The translations under genes were made by a program, and so were the position numbers. Below are positions 52,322 to 62,269 of a stretch of 64,000 nucleotides of DNA, in pieces. The notes under the pieces were generated by a model. That model was not told the DNA's origin and did no database searches. It was given only the letters and a program-made list of their open reading frames with translations. Where the stretch lies: contig JAKVCA010000020.1 of assembly GCA_022448315.1 (NCBI GenBank), positions 62,001 to 126,000 on the forward strand. Reading direction: 5' to 3'. The stretch comes from Pirellulaceae bacterium. Lineage in GTDB: Bacteria > Planctomycetota > Planctomycetia > Pirellulales > Pirellulaceae. Position 1 is the first letter of the stretch. The number at the start of each line of letters is the position of its first letter.

Positions 52322-54472
52322 CTAACCCGCTTTCGCCCGCTTGGCATTTTCAATCCATTGATTCACTGCTCGGAATTCGAGTGGTGGGTGGTTTCCCAGC
52401 AAATGCAAGCCCTCTCCCGTCCTCGAGAACCCGTCGAGCTCGTCGAAAAGTTTCCTGGGATCGCATCCCGCGAGATCGCGGATCGTTCGATAATCCAGAG
52501 CAATCAACAATTGGGCGGCAACTCCTATCAACTCAGGAACATCACACATCAGCCTCGCTTGGTCTTGCCATGTCCGAATCAAATCTGCGTCGATGTACTT
52601 GGCCGATATTGAAGACGCAAGTTCGGAAGGATCCGCCGCAAGTAAATCTGCAACCATACGAATTTTCACGGAGCCAAGTCTTTTGGCAGACTTACCGCCG
52701 AGACCGGGGACTTTACTGAGTTCATCCACTTCCCGAAGCAGGTAATGGGCTTCGGAAGAAGCGGCCTCTCCCATCCCCAAAGAAGCGTCTAGATTCTCTT
52801 GACGTTGCCATTCTTTTTCGACTGAGACCTCCAGGTTCGTCAATTCTTCCTGCAGTGTCTCTTGGACCTGATCGCTAAGACGAAGTGCTCGTTCCCCCAC
52901 TTCATTTTCCATCTTGCCAGACCGCATATTCGCGTCGTTACCCATCGGAAAACCCGGCTGAGAACATTCTTCTGTTTTCGAGTGGGCATCTGAGCAACGT
53001 TCATTGGATTTGAAGTCGTTCGACAAGTTTCCTTTCGACAAAGGATTGATGTCTGAGGGCTCGCCAAGCCTGATCGATTTTGCAACCTCTGAATCATTGG
53101 AGAAACGTCGTTGAGGCGGGTCTTTCCTCCAGATTTTGTTTCCCACATTTCTGGATGTGGGTGGCGCGGTCTTCGCAACTGGAGCAGGCTTTTGCGACAC
53201 CCCCTCGGCAAGCCCCATCATGCTCTCCGGAGGTACTTCAATCGAGGAGCTCCGATCCAGCTTTGTCTCTGCTGAAGCTTGGCCTTCGGGGCGAGTCTCT
53301 AGAGAATCATCCGGGCGACGCAAGTTCATGGTTTTCAGGAGGCTCCCAAGGCGTACCCACTGCCCCATTGCCTGCCCCATTGCCTGCCCGGAAGCCGAGA
53401 CCTCGAGCCGATTTTGCTTTTTGAGCTGAGGTTGCTGGGCGACAGGTGTGGCGTTCGATTCCTGTTTTTCCTGAGGCAAGTCCTTGGCGATCCGCAGATT
53501 CGGCAACGGATTCTTCAAACGTGAGTGACCCGTCTTTGCTCTCAGCTCACATTGTTCTGACCAGCGACCACTCAACACCTCTTTCTTGTACAGCTCATCA
53601 ATGGTTTTCTCGTCGAGTGGCTGTGTTTCCTCAACTTTTCCCGTCTGCTTCCACTCACGATGCATTTTCCGAATCAACTCACGGTCCTGTGCGGATGCAA
53701 TATTCCTAACGAGGTAGCGTCTCGGGGCTTGCAGGACTGCGGTCACACCAGGGTAGGCCATCTGGATTTCGGGAGGAGCAACTCCCGATTCACGCACCAA
53801 CTGACTCAGGATCAAAGCCCAGTGCTCGACCGTGTAGACCAACAATGTGCCGACGATTTCTCGGCAGCGGCGATCCAAACCTGAAACCGGGTGTTTTACG
53901 GCCTGATCAAAGTTGTAACGGGTGACCAGTTCGTCATAAAACTGCTGGCCATAATTAGCACCCGAAACCAACATTTTCGACAACCAATCGTCGGCTTCGG
54001 GGATCTGCAACTCAGAAAATCTTTTGCCTTGTTTTGATCGAAACAGCTCATCATAAGAGTGAAAAATGCTCCACTCGCAAGCTCGATGAATATTGTTTTC
54101 CTCATCATTTTGCGCTGAATGGAATGGCATCAGCGGGTCGGTCACGTAATGGCTTAGCACTCCACTGGCATAAACGCCATGGGCCCAGTCTTCTTCACGA
54201 AATGCCTGAGTCGCAATTCGATACCACTTCGTACTCGCCTCAATGGCGCCCCCCCAACAATCCTCGTAAACGTGGAGCACATGATTCTTGAAATCACGAA
54301 AACGGGTATCCGGATCTTTCGCGCCTCGAAGGTAGTCCGCATGGTGATACAAAAAGAGACGCCGCCAGGCACTCGGCGAAGATGAAGAGATTCGCGAAAG
54401 TCCATCCAGAGCAAACTTATGATGGGTGCTACTGGAGCAACTGCGATAAATGAGAGAGTAAAGCAGGTCCAT
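52322..54472 (-). CDS. Zinc phospholipase C-like domain fused to DUF4332 helix-hairpin domain
   Basis: A 716-residue protein with no signal peptide. Residues 1-230 resemble the zinc-dependent phospholipase C fold, with many conserved His/Asp/Glu: HH 17-18, HH 43-44, 'NHVLH' (64-67), H98, 'GVLSHYVTDPLMPFHSAQNDEE' (104-125), H129 and 'FHSYDE'. A low-complexity linker runs from about 310 to 520, including a 'GQAM' micro-repeat (362-370). A coiled-coil stretch (about 525-565) leads into a C-terminal DUF4332-type region (580-712) with two helix-hairpin-helix segments ('LSKVPGLGGKSAKRLGSVKI', 'YRTIRDLAGCDPRKL'). The reaction and substrate are unknown; HhH domains usually bind DNA or proteins. Lies 98 bp before mscS. 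Confidence 0.7.
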   Translation of the reverse strand: MDLLYSLIYRSCSSSTHHKFALDGLSRISSSSPSAWRRLFLYHHADYLRGAKDPDTRFRDFKNHVLHVYEDCWGGAIEASTKWYRIATQAFREEDWAHGVYASGVLSHYVTDPLMPFHSAQNDEENNIHRACEWSIFHSYDELFRSKQGKRFSELQIPEADDWLSKMLVSGANYGQQFYDELVTRYNFDQAVKHPVSGLDRRCREIVGTLLVYTVEHWALILSQLVRESGVAPPEIQMAYPGVTAVLQAPRRYLVRNIASAQDRELIRKMHREWKQTGKVEETQPLDEKTIDELYKKEVLSGRWSEQCELRAKTGHSRLKNPLPNLRIAKDLPQEKQESNATPVAQQPQLKKQNRLEVSASGQAMGQAMGQWVRLGSLLKTMNLRRPDDSLETRPEGQASAETKLDRSSSIEVPPESMMGLAEGVSQKPAPVAKTAPPTSRNVGNKIWRKDPPQRRFSNDSEVAKSIRLGEPSDINPLSKGNLSNDFKSNERCSDAHSKTEECSQPGFPMGNDANMRSGKMENEVGERALRLSDQVQETLQEELTNLEVSVEKEWQRQENLDASLGMGEAASSEAHYLLREVDELSKVPGLGGKSAKRLGSVKIRMVADLLAADPSELASSISAKYIDADLIRTWQDQARLMCDVPELIGVAAQLLIALDYRTIRDLAGCDPRKLFDELDGFSRTGEGLHLLGNHPPLEFRAVNQWIENAKRAKAG

Positions 54473-54746
54473 CCGTGAACCTCGGTAAGACCGTGGAAAT
54501 CAGGCCTTCCGCGATGGAAGGTATTTCAGCCCTCATCGTCCACAACTCCCGATTTTTCACAAGGTCGATCCGGCGCCCGCCTATCATGCCCCCCCAAAAA
54601 AGAGATTCGCAGTCCTCGGGGACGACGAAGCTCCTGACAGATTTGCGTTAAGCTTGCTCAACGCTAGCAAGCATTGGCCATCGTATGTTGGGTCGATGGG
54701 GGGCAGGTCTGACCTCCACCTCTCCACCCACGTCGATGCGAAGTGT
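54473..54746. other. Intergenic, nothing definite
   Basis: A 274-bp gap with no supported gene, terminator or repeat. Confidence 0.35.
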
Positions 54747-57700
54747 TTAAGGATCGAGGACGATCTGGCAGGTGGCCGAATTACTGCTAGCGTCAACAAG
54801 TTCGATCCGCAGCGGTTCTCGGCGTTCGTTCCGATTGATTGCCAACACAAACTCATGAATCCCCTCTCCCAAATCGCCTTCCCATTGCTCGCCAATCGGC
54901 GTGGGCTGACCGTCGATCCACAAACTCAAGCCGGCCGTGTCACCAAACTCCAGTTTAACCTTGCCCTCGGTCGTCACCTGAATCTTGAATCGCAAGAAGG
55001 TGGCCGGATCACTTCCGCGACGAACCACAAACTCGTCGAGGCCTACCACAGGCATCGTTCCAGCAACCTCGCTGTAATGACGTGCCCAAGTCAGATCAGA
55101 ATCATCAGAGGCCGCGATATCATAGCTGGTACGATTCAACCTTCGATTAGCTTCCGGGGTCCAAACCAGACTGTTCCAACTGCGGATCCATTGGCGGTTG
55201 CCCAATGAATATTCCCCGACTTTCCCAAGCCGGCTGAGGAACGCTACCAAATCGACCAGCTCATCCCGCGTAAAGACATCTGCAGCTCCATCAGGCATCA
55301 GACTTCGACCATCGGTCATGTCCGCAACCTCTTCGTCGGGAATTCGAATCAGCTGATCGTTCGCCTGCCTCAAGGTCCAGAGGCCATCGGCGTTACTGAC
55401 CACGACCCCGGTGAAGAGTTCGCCGGATTCGGTTTGAATGACTTTTGAGTGGTAACCCTCCTTGACCTTCGCATTCGGTGCGAGCATGGACTCGATGAGA
55501 TAATCCACCGGAGCACTTGCCCCGATGCTCACGAGATCGGGGCCCACCTTGCCACCCGCACCGCCAATGGCATGGCAATTCAGGCACTGGGAGTCCGCAC
55601 GTCGATAGATGGCCTCACCACGCTTCGGGTCTCCTCTCTCCGCAACCTCGGCGACCAACGCGTCAGAAAGTTCGGCCGACCATTGCCATCCTGCATTCGC
55701 GAGGTCTCCCGCGTTCCGGAGCGATTCCAACAGGGCATCATTTGGCCTCGGACTCCCCTGAACCAACCGAACCGCCGCTTTCGCCGCATCCGAGTTCATC
55801 TTTTTGCCCTTGATGGCGTTGGCGAGTTTCGCTGGGGCACCTTGCTGGCTCAAAATCGGATTCAGAATCGAAGCCAGGTCGGTCTCCATGTCGGCGTTGG
55901 CAAGCATTTCGGAAACCGCTCCTAACGCGGCAGGGAGATCGACCCTCGAAATTTCGCCAATCAGAATCGCCTGCCTCGATGAATCCTCGATCTTCTCGCG
56001 AAGACCCACGAGGCCCTGCGTTGCTGTTGCATTTCCAATCTGCCCAAGAGACTTCAAAGCCGCACGATACAGACTGTCATCTGGCGTCGTTTCGGCAATT
56101 TTTAATATTTCGGGAACACCTTCGGGGACCTGCCAGAGTCCGCAGACTTCCACGGCAGCCTGCACACTCTCCCGCGTTTCGGAGCCGAGCAACTCCACCA
56201 TGGCCTCCCTTCCTGAAGAAGGAATGACCCGCCGATCGCTCGAAGCTCGGGCGATCTGCAAAACCAAAGTCGCGAACTCCGCCTGCGATGTGCCGGCCTG
56301 CTCCTTCGCCAATTGGATGACTGAAGACAGTTGCTGCGGATTTGAAAGCGACGCTGCAAGTGCCAACATGCCATTTCGACGTGCGGGCTCCACTTTGCCT
56401 TGGCGTAGTAGGGTGAGTATCGGCTTGACCACCTCCGGCGCCTCAACGGCTCGCAACGCGTAACTTAATTTGGCAACATCTCCTTCGAAGTCCAGTCGTC
56501 CCGCCTGAACCGCAGGTAACCACCGATCCCTGAGGTCTCGCATCGTCGCCCACAATGCGAATTCGAGAAAGTCGTCCATGGGTTGCTCAAGTGACTTCAT
56601 TGCCTCAACAGCTGCCGTCTGCGTCCCGACCGTCGACAAACCACGTATCGCTTCAAGTCGAACCCTTGGATGCTCATCTCGCACGCCTCGCGTCATCAAC
56701 CCCATGCCACCGTCCGGCAACATGGACGACCACTGATCTGCAACGCGGAGTGCCGCGGCTCTCGCGCGGTGGTCAGGCGACTTCGCAATCTGGCCCAGTA
56801 ATGTGGTATTGAGCACGTTGAGGTTCTGGTAAACCCAAAGGCCCTCCACTCTCAGCTTTTCATAATTGTCTGAACTCGGATCAAGTGAACTCAGCCACGC
56901 TTCCAGTTTTGGCAGAACCTCAGCTGGGCCACGCTGCTTGAGTTGCAATTTGGCGTGAAGACGAACCCACTCTTCGGGGACAGCAAGATACTCAAGCAAC
57001 TGCTCGACCGCCGCGCCGATCAGGTCGGGATGGTCAAGCAGAGGACGATCCTTTGCGGTGATGCGCCAAATTCGCCCGTGGACATGATCCCGACGCGGAT
57101 CCCTGAAGTCCACTTCCCCGTGCTGGATGATCGGGTTGTACCAGTCGGCGATGTAGATCGCACCATCCGGACCCATTTTGACATCGATTGGACGAAAGGC
57201 GACATGATCGGTTTTGATCAGTTCGACTTCCTGTCGCGAACTGTAGGCCGATCGATCCTCACTCACGACGAACCGGCAAACCCGGTTGGCGCGGAAATCA
57301 TTGGTGACCATGGAGCCTTGCCATTCCGGTGGCAGATGTCGACCACTCAAGATCTCAAGCCCGCAATGTTTTGGACTGCCCGGATTCAAACCGCGCAAGA
57401 TACGCTTGGCTCCTGGGGCGGTGACAAAGACGGAACCCGGGAAAACGTAGTTGATTCCCTCACCATACGCACCATCGGTTGCGAAGGACTGGCCCCATTC
57501 ATCGAAGTGATGCCCCCACGGATTGACGAAGCCTTCGCATAGAACGTCAAGCTGCATCGTCTCCGGTCGAAACCTCCAGATTCCACCACCATTGAGGTGT
57601 TTCACCCCGTAAGGCGTTTCGATATGACTGTGGATATAGATCGATTGATTCATATACAGCTGGCCGTCGTGCCCCCAGCGAAGAGTATGCAGCAGGTGGT

Positions 57701-58229
57701 GGGTGTCTTCGGTTCCGAAACCGGAAAGGATGATTCGCCGCTGGTCCGCCCGACCATCGCCATCGGTGTCTTTAAGATGAATCAACTCGGTACTGTTCAC
57801 GACATAACATCCGCCATCCCCTGGCACCACACCGGTAGGAATCAATAGACCGTCCGCGAAAACCGTGGTGGTATCGACTTGACCATCACCATTCGTATCT
57901 TCACAAACGAGGATCTTGTCCGTTGCTTCCTGGCCCGGTTTGAGATGGGGATAAACTTCGCTGCTCGCAATCCACAATCGCCCCTGCTCGTCAAAGTTCA
58001 TCTGGATCGGTTTCGCAATTTGAGGGTCACCAGCGAAGAGATTCACCTCAAACCCATCCACGACCTGAAAACTTTGACGTTCGATTTCGGGATCGGGATC
58101 CGGAATGTTTGCCAGATTGCGTTGGCCATTCGATACCGTTGTTGAAGTGATCAACAGAACCCAACCGAGACACAAGGAACTCCATTTTCTCAGGCTGCGT
58201 TGACGCAAATCAGAGGTCACACCTCTCAT
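54747..58229 (-). CDS. PVC-type propeller/HEAT/haem-c protein (membrane-bound dehydrogenase-like)
   Basis: An 1160-residue exported protein (signal peptide ends near 'TVSNGQ'). Residues 35-390 form the PVC dehydrogenase-type beta-propeller ('PIQMNFDEQGRLWIASSEVYP', 'DTNGDGQVDTTTVFADGL', 'PIDVKMGPDGAIYIADWYNP', ending 'HGRIWRI'). Residues 400-830 are HEAT-like helical repeats. A single haem-c site CLNCH lies at about 882-886 ('GGAGGKVGPDLVSIG' after it). A last domain of about 155 residues is a beta-sandwich of carbohydrate-binding type. Such proteins are thought to be periplasmic sugar dehydrogenases or electron carriers; activity is unproven. The SGNH hydrolase gene precedes it by 120 bp on the same strand. 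Confidence 0.9.
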   Translation of the reverse strand: MRGVTSDLRQRSLRKWSSLCLGWVLLITSTTVSNGQRNLANIPDPDPEIERQSFQVVDGFEVNLFAGDPQIAKPIQMNFDEQGRLWIASSEVYPHLKPGQEATDKILVCEDTNGDGQVDTTTVFADGLLIPTGVVPGDGGCYVVNSTELIHLKDTDGDGRADQRRIILSGFGTEDTHHLLHTLRWGHDGQLYMNQSIYIHSHIETPYGVKHLNGGGIWRFRPETMQLDVLCEGFVNPWGHHFDEWGQSFATDGAYGEGINYVFPGSVFVTAPGAKRILRGLNPGSPKHCGLEILSGRHLPPEWQGSMVTNDFRANRVCRFVVSEDRSAYSSRQEVELIKTDHVAFRPIDVKMGPDGAIYIADWYNPIIQHGEVDFRDPRRDHVHGRIWRITAKDRPLLDHPDLIGAAVEQLLEYLAVPEEWVRLHAKLQLKQRGPAEVLPKLEAWLSSLDPSSDNYEKLRVEGLWVYQNLNVLNTTLLGQIAKSPDHRARAAALRVADQWSSMLPDGGMGLMTRGVRDEHPRVRLEAIRGLSTVGTQTAAVEAMKSLEQPMDDFLEFALWATMRDLRDRWLPAVQAGRLDFEGDVAKLSYALRAVEAPEVVKPILTLLRQGKVEPARRNGMLALAASLSNPQQLSSVIQLAKEQAGTSQAEFATLVLQIARASSDRRVIPSSGREAMVELLGSETRESVQAAVEVCGLWQVPEGVPEILKIAETTPDDSLYRAALKSLGQIGNATATQGLVGLREKIEDSSRQAILIGEISRVDLPAALGAVSEMLANADMETDLASILNPILSQQGAPAKLANAIKGKKMNSDAAKAAVRLVQGSPRPNDALLESLRNAGDLANAGWQWSAELSDALVAEVAERGDPKRGEAIYRRADSQCLNCHAIGGAGGKVGPDLVSIGASAPVDYLIESMLAPNAKVKEGYHSKVIQTESGELFTGVVVSNADGLWTLRQANDQLIRIPDEEVADMTDGRSLMPDGAADVFTRDELVDLVAFLSRLGKVGEYSLGNRQWIRSWNSLVWTPEANRRLNRTSYDIAASDDSDLTWARHYSEVAGTMPVVGLDEFVVRRGSDPATFLRFKIQVTTEGKVKLEFGDTAGLSLWIDGQPTPIGEQWEGDLGEGIHEFVLAINRNERREPLRIELVDASSNSATCQIVLDP

Positions 58230-58349
58230 GGATATAACTCCGTCGTATTGACTTTGGTTCTCAGGATGATTTTGAATTCACAGGCCCGCCGCTTCATGGC
58301 CATTCGACCTGTGTGCTGCTCACATTTCACCGCGAAAAACGGATCTCGT

Positions 58350-60137
58350 TCACTCGTTGGTCGCCTCGATACGAATCAACTCGTACTTCACCGGTTGTGC
58401 GATTTTCAATTGACGAATTCTTTTTTCCTGCTCGGCGACGAGCGCCTCGAATTGAGGCACCTCAACCGCATTGTTCCCCTGCTCGTGTTTACGGAACAGA
58501 AACAGGTAAGTTTCGTTTTGCGGACGATACCGGTGAAAATACAACTCGTTCTTCTTCACGATCGCCTGTCGTAAATCATCAATTTGCGGGATCGCCTGAC
58601 CACGATCCAGCGTGATACCGTTCGCCCATTGTTCATGGGACGCCATGACTGTCGGTTGGCCATTGATATTCAGGCCGTAATTCCCCTCAGGCAAATCCTT
58701 GATCGTGAAATGGCTTCGCCTTGCGGACAATTCCCCACCCTGAGGTGAAGTGGAAGGCGCGGAGGCGAAGGGCAGATGGTGATCCTGAATGGTGAATTCA
58801 ATCTTGGCTTGCTTGAAGGAAGAAAACTTCCCTGTCCCTCCTTCAACCGAAAACTCGGGACCCACCATGCGGATATCAACCGCCCACCGCTGAGTTGGGA
58901 CGTTCAGTTTCTCGGCAAGAAGAGGGGCAGTCCGCCAGTATCCATAGTCGTTGAAGTGCATTCCGTTATCGGTCAGGCGATTCCGGATCGCTGGAACAAA
59001 TTTTGAAGCCGATGCCGAGTCTCCAATTGGTGTCCGAAAATCAACGAAATGGTAATTTTGCTCTCCCGACCATGACTTTAGCGCCTCGGAATAGAGGTCA
59101 ATGCTCTGATTGACTCCCGAATGATCCGGTAGGGGAGGGCCAAGGTTTTCCAGATAATGCGGCCCAATCACAACGACTTCGGCTCCCGTAGAATTCAGAA
59201 GTCGAGTCAATCTTCCCCATTGCTCTTCGAATGCCGCCAAGCCTGCCTCGCCCTGAAACGCCTCATTCGAACCGTAACCCACGATGATGACGTTGGGGGC
59301 AGTTCGCAAAAGATCATCTCTGAGACGTTTGAACCCATCTTCCTGACTCCCAAATACGGCCCGCGCAATTCCAGTGACATCGTCGCCACTCCAACCGAGA
59401 TTGCGGAACTGAATCTCGCGTTTCGGATAAGCCGACGTTACGAGCGTTTCAAAATAATTGTACGCCTGCTGCCGCTCGACCCAGGTTCCACCGATCCACG
59501 TCACTCGATCCCCATCAAGAAACTCAAATCTTGCCTGTTTGGGTCGCAAAGATCTTTCAATTTCAATCGTTTCCGGTTGGTCCCAGGCAACCTGATTTCC
59601 CCAAGGCGAAGTGACTCGAATACCTCCCAGCGCGATCGCCGGTTTCCACTGCGTGTCGTCACCTGCGACCCACCAGAGATCATTGTCATTGGACGTATCT
59701 TTACGACATTGCCAAACGGCATCAGTTCCCAGAGTCACGGTTCCGTCCCCATGCTCATAACTCAACCATGCGGCCAGTGCTCCGGGGCCATCGTCGTCGT
59801 TTTTCGCCCGGATCACGACCTGATTTTGCCCCGACTGCAAGAGACCTTCGAGAACGTAATGCTGAGGAAGCTGCCAGTTCTCCCCTCGTCCGACAAGAAT
59901 ACTGTTGACGACAACCTCATAGCGATTATCTGCGGAGATCCAAAGATTCGCCGTCTTCACCTCGCCTTCGACTTCGAAGGACCTTCGAAAGACGAGAGGC
60001 TCTTGGGTCGCTTTTTCGTTGGCTTTCGCATCGTCCCAAATCCATTGCGGTGTGGATTGGCACCTCGCGGGTGTGGCTCCTGAAAGAATGCTGCCCATCA
60101 CGCCGAGTGCCACAGCAAAGCTCACTAAGCATCGCAT
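58350..60137 (-). CDS. Exported SGNH/GDSL-type protein lacking the canonical serine
   Basis: A 595-residue protein from the ATG at 60137 (another ATG directly precedes it), with a signal peptide ('RCLVSFAVALGVMGSIL'). Residues about 40-170 look like a carbohydrate-binding beta-sandwich ('NLWISADNRYEVVVNSILVG'). The SGNH-like part begins near 205: block I reads 'VTWIGGTWVERQQAYNYFETL', with GGT in place of the GDS that carries the catalytic serine; block II is 'RNLGWSGDD', block III 'GYGSNEAF', and block V 'DNGMHFNDYGYW'. It may use another residue or be a binding protein. Its neighbours, a haem-c protein and a sulfatase, suggest a role in glycan breakdown. Confidence 0.8.
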   Translation of the reverse strand: MRCLVSFAVALGVMGSILSGATPARCQSTPQWIWDDAKANEKATQEPLVFRRSFEVEGEVKTANLWISADNRYEVVVNSILVGRGENWQLPQHYVLEGLLQSGQNQVVIRAKNDDDGPGALAAWLSYEHGDGTVTLGTDAVWQCRKDTSNDNDLWWVAGDDTQWKPAIALGGIRVTSPWGNQVAWDQPETIEIERSLRPKQARFEFLDGDRVTWIGGTWVERQQAYNYFETLVTSAYPKREIQFRNLGWSGDDVTGIARAVFGSQEDGFKRLRDDLLRTAPNVIIVGYGSNEAFQGEAGLAAFEEQWGRLTRLLNSTGAEVVVIGPHYLENLGPPLPDHSGVNQSIDLYSEALKSWSGEQNYHFVDFRTPIGDSASASKFVPAIRNRLTDNGMHFNDYGYWRTAPLLAEKLNVPTQRWAVDIRMVGPEFSVEGGTGKFSSFKQAKIEFTIQDHHLPFASAPSTSPQGGELSARRSHFTIKDLPEGNYGLNINGQPTVMASHEQWANGITLDRGQAIPQIDDLRQAIVKKNELYFHRYRPQNETYLFLFRKHEQGNNAVEVPQFEALVAEQEKRIRQLKIAQPVKYELIRIEATNE

Positions 60138-60248
60138 CATGCTGACTCCATGCTGCCGTCTTCAGGCTGCTTAAAGGTATTGTTATGGGTACTTTTGTCT
60201 CTCGTTGGGCCTCGCCGACGACTCAATAAACCTCCGCGCGCCTTGCCC

Positions 60249-61997
60249 TCAATCGAGTCGCTCAATCGTAACATAATAGGCTCCCCGAACCGGCTTACCC
60301 TTTTCGGTGACCCACGTTTGTAATGTTGTCGGGCCTTCGAACAATTCGGTCTCAAGGGTCAAGGTCGCTTCGCCCTCAGGCAACGCCTTGTTCAGCGTCT
60401 GATCACCAATGGTGACCTTAATCGTCCCTTGGCCCCATTCGTAGCGATCCTGCGTTGGACGCATCCGGAATGTCAGACGATAAGTTCCAAATTCAGCGAC
60501 TGAGATTGCCCAAAAACCGCTCCCCGCAGTATCTCGCCGGATCATACCTTGATTCCAGGGAACCTGAGGCTGCGGCGCGTGCCAATCGTGAGCATTCAGG
60601 GTGGTTGGGTTCGCGACCGGAGAACCGACCACCAAGCGAACATATTCGTCGAAACCGACCGAAGATTCTTCCCACCATTGGTCATAAAAACTCGTCAACT
60701 CCTCCACCAGTTCCGACTGGCTTTCGCTGAGGTCTTCCAATTGCCCCGGATCTTGACTCAGGTCATAGAGTTGCTCTCCGTCGACCAATCTCCATTGCCC
60801 TCGCATCACCGATGTCTTGTGCCATTTCTTTGGCTGTTCCATTCGCTGGGAGTGCACGACCAGCGTCCGCTTCGGTCGTGTTTCCTGTTCAGTCAAAACT
60901 CTGGCGAGCGAGTCACCATCCCATTCCGTTGACACCTGGGTCTCGAGTGAGCAAAGCTCAACCAGTGTCGGAAATAGGTCGAGGTGAGCGGCGAGTTGGG
61001 AGGACTCGCCAGGCTTGATCCCACCCCCTGGCCAACACACAAAGCAGGGGACGCGATGTCCCCCGTCGTACTGCGAGCCTTTCTGCCCACGCATCCCCGC
61101 ATTGAACCCTCTCCAGCCCTCCTGTTTTTTCCCCCGCGGCAATCCAGCAGCCGTCCCGTTATCCGTCATGAAAATGAAGAGGGTATTCTCGAGGGTTCCT
61201 TTCTCCTCAAGGTATTGCCGCAATGCCCCGACATTCTCGTCAATGTTGGTGATCATGCCGTAAAAATTGGCCATCGGTTGCGGGACCCCTTTTTCCAGAT
61301 AGGGCTGCGCGTATTTGGGGTCCACGAGGTAAGGCCCATGGGGCGCATTGGTGGAAATGTAACAGAAGAAAGGCCGATCTCCCGAACTCTCGATAAACTG
61401 GCGAGCCCCCTCAAAAAACACGTCAGTGCAATAACCAAACTGCTTTTCCGCGTGTCCATTCGCGAAGTAGGAATCGTCAAAGTAGTCATTGCCCCAAAAG
61501 TCAGGGGTCTGACCTACGCCGCCCCCACCGTGAGCCAACACCTGCTCAAAACCACGGTCCTGTGGGCGAAGAGGAAACTGATCTCCAAGGTGCCATTTTC
61601 CAAACATTCCGGTCCGGTAACCATTCTCCTGAAACACGTTCGCAATGGTCTTTGCCGTCGGATTAAGCAGTGACCGACCCATGATCGTATGCCAAACCCC
61701 AACTCGACAGGAGTACTGTCCCGTCATCAAGGCCGAACGGGTCTCCGCACAGGTCGGGTCGACATGAAAATTGGTCAGCCGAAAACTCTGGCGTGCCAAG
61801 GCATCCAACTCAGGCGTTTGAATCATCTCGTTGCCATGGAAACCAATATCGCCGTACCCTTGATCGTCGGTAATGATCAACACCACATTGGGTGAACCGT
61901 TCGTTTCTTCTTGAGCCACGACTGAGCGGACGTCACCCCAGACGGTCAGGACAAAACACCAGATCACCAAAGCCCACTTCCACCGATCAAGCATCAT
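60249..61997 (-). CDS. Secreted sulfatase (S1) with altered CAETR signature
   Basis: A 582-residue protein from the ATG at 61997 (GAGG-type site ahead; the open frame extends to 62273 but has no signal and would cross the terminator). A signal peptide follows ('DRWKWALVIWCFVLTVWGDV'). 'NVVLIITDDQGYGDIG' holds the metal aspartates. The maturation motif reads CAETR (C83 in 'DPTCAETRSALMTG'), where C-x-P-S-R is usual; Pro becomes Glu. 'KWHLGDQF' and 'FMTDNGTAAG' complete the site. Residues about 470-582 are an added beta-rich domain. It probably desulfates a polysaccharide if the enzyme is matured. It is preceded by a terminator, so it has its own promoter. Confidence 0.88.
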   Translation of the reverse strand: MMLDRWKWALVIWCFVLTVWGDVRSVVAQEETNGSPNVVLIITDDQGYGDIGFHGNEMIQTPELDALARQSFRLTNFHVDPTCAETRSALMTGQYSCRVGVWHTIMGRSLLNPTAKTIANVFQENGYRTGMFGKWHLGDQFPLRPQDRGFEQVLAHGGGGVGQTPDFWGNDYFDDSYFANGHAEKQFGYCTDVFFEGARQFIESSGDRPFFCYISTNAPHGPYLVDPKYAQPYLEKGVPQPMANFYGMITNIDENVGALRQYLEEKGTLENTLFIFMTDNGTAAGLPRGKKQEGWRGFNAGMRGQKGSQYDGGHRVPCFVCWPGGGIKPGESSQLAAHLDLFPTLVELCSLETQVSTEWDGDSLARVLTEQETRPKRTLVVHSQRMEQPKKWHKTSVMRGQWRLVDGEQLYDLSQDPGQLEDLSESQSELVEELTSFYDQWWEESSVGFDEYVRLVVGSPVANPTTLNAHDWHAPQPQVPWNQGMIRRDTAGSGFWAISVAEFGTYRLTFRMRPTQDRYEWGQGTIKVTIGDQTLNKALPEGEATLTLETELFEGPTTLQTWVTEKGKPVRGAYYVTIERLD

Positions 61998-62269
61998 CAA
62001 AAGTATCTCCTCTGGGATATTCGCTGACGGTTCGAGCCGCCCATCTGTACGCAAATTCCATCTTGAAATCGCGGGTCGCTTATTGTCTACCTTGACTCGC
62101 CGCGGGTCAAACCATCCCCAAAAAACGTTAACCCGTTTTTCGCCTTCATCTCCCCTTAGACTGGAAGACAAAAAACGAGGCGTTCCCAAGATACGAAAAA
62201 AGGGACACCGCGAAGCGATATCCCTGAAAAAACGACTCCTGAAAAACTCGTTTCGGGCCGGATCGGAAA
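61998..62269. other. Promoter region of the second sulfatase
   Basis: This stretch contains the terminator of the upstream gene (62195-62225) and presumably the sulfatase promoter. The upstream extension of the sulfatase frame through it is not supported as coding. Confidence 0.5.
62195..62225 (-). terminator. Rho-independent terminator after the distal haem-c gene
   Basis: On the minus strand an 11-pair stem (with U-G pairs) around a UUC loop is followed by T6. The plus-strand arms are 62201-62211 and 62215-62225, preceded by an A run. It lies 45 bases after the stop at 62270, so the sulfatase gene is transcribed separately. Confidence 0.85.
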
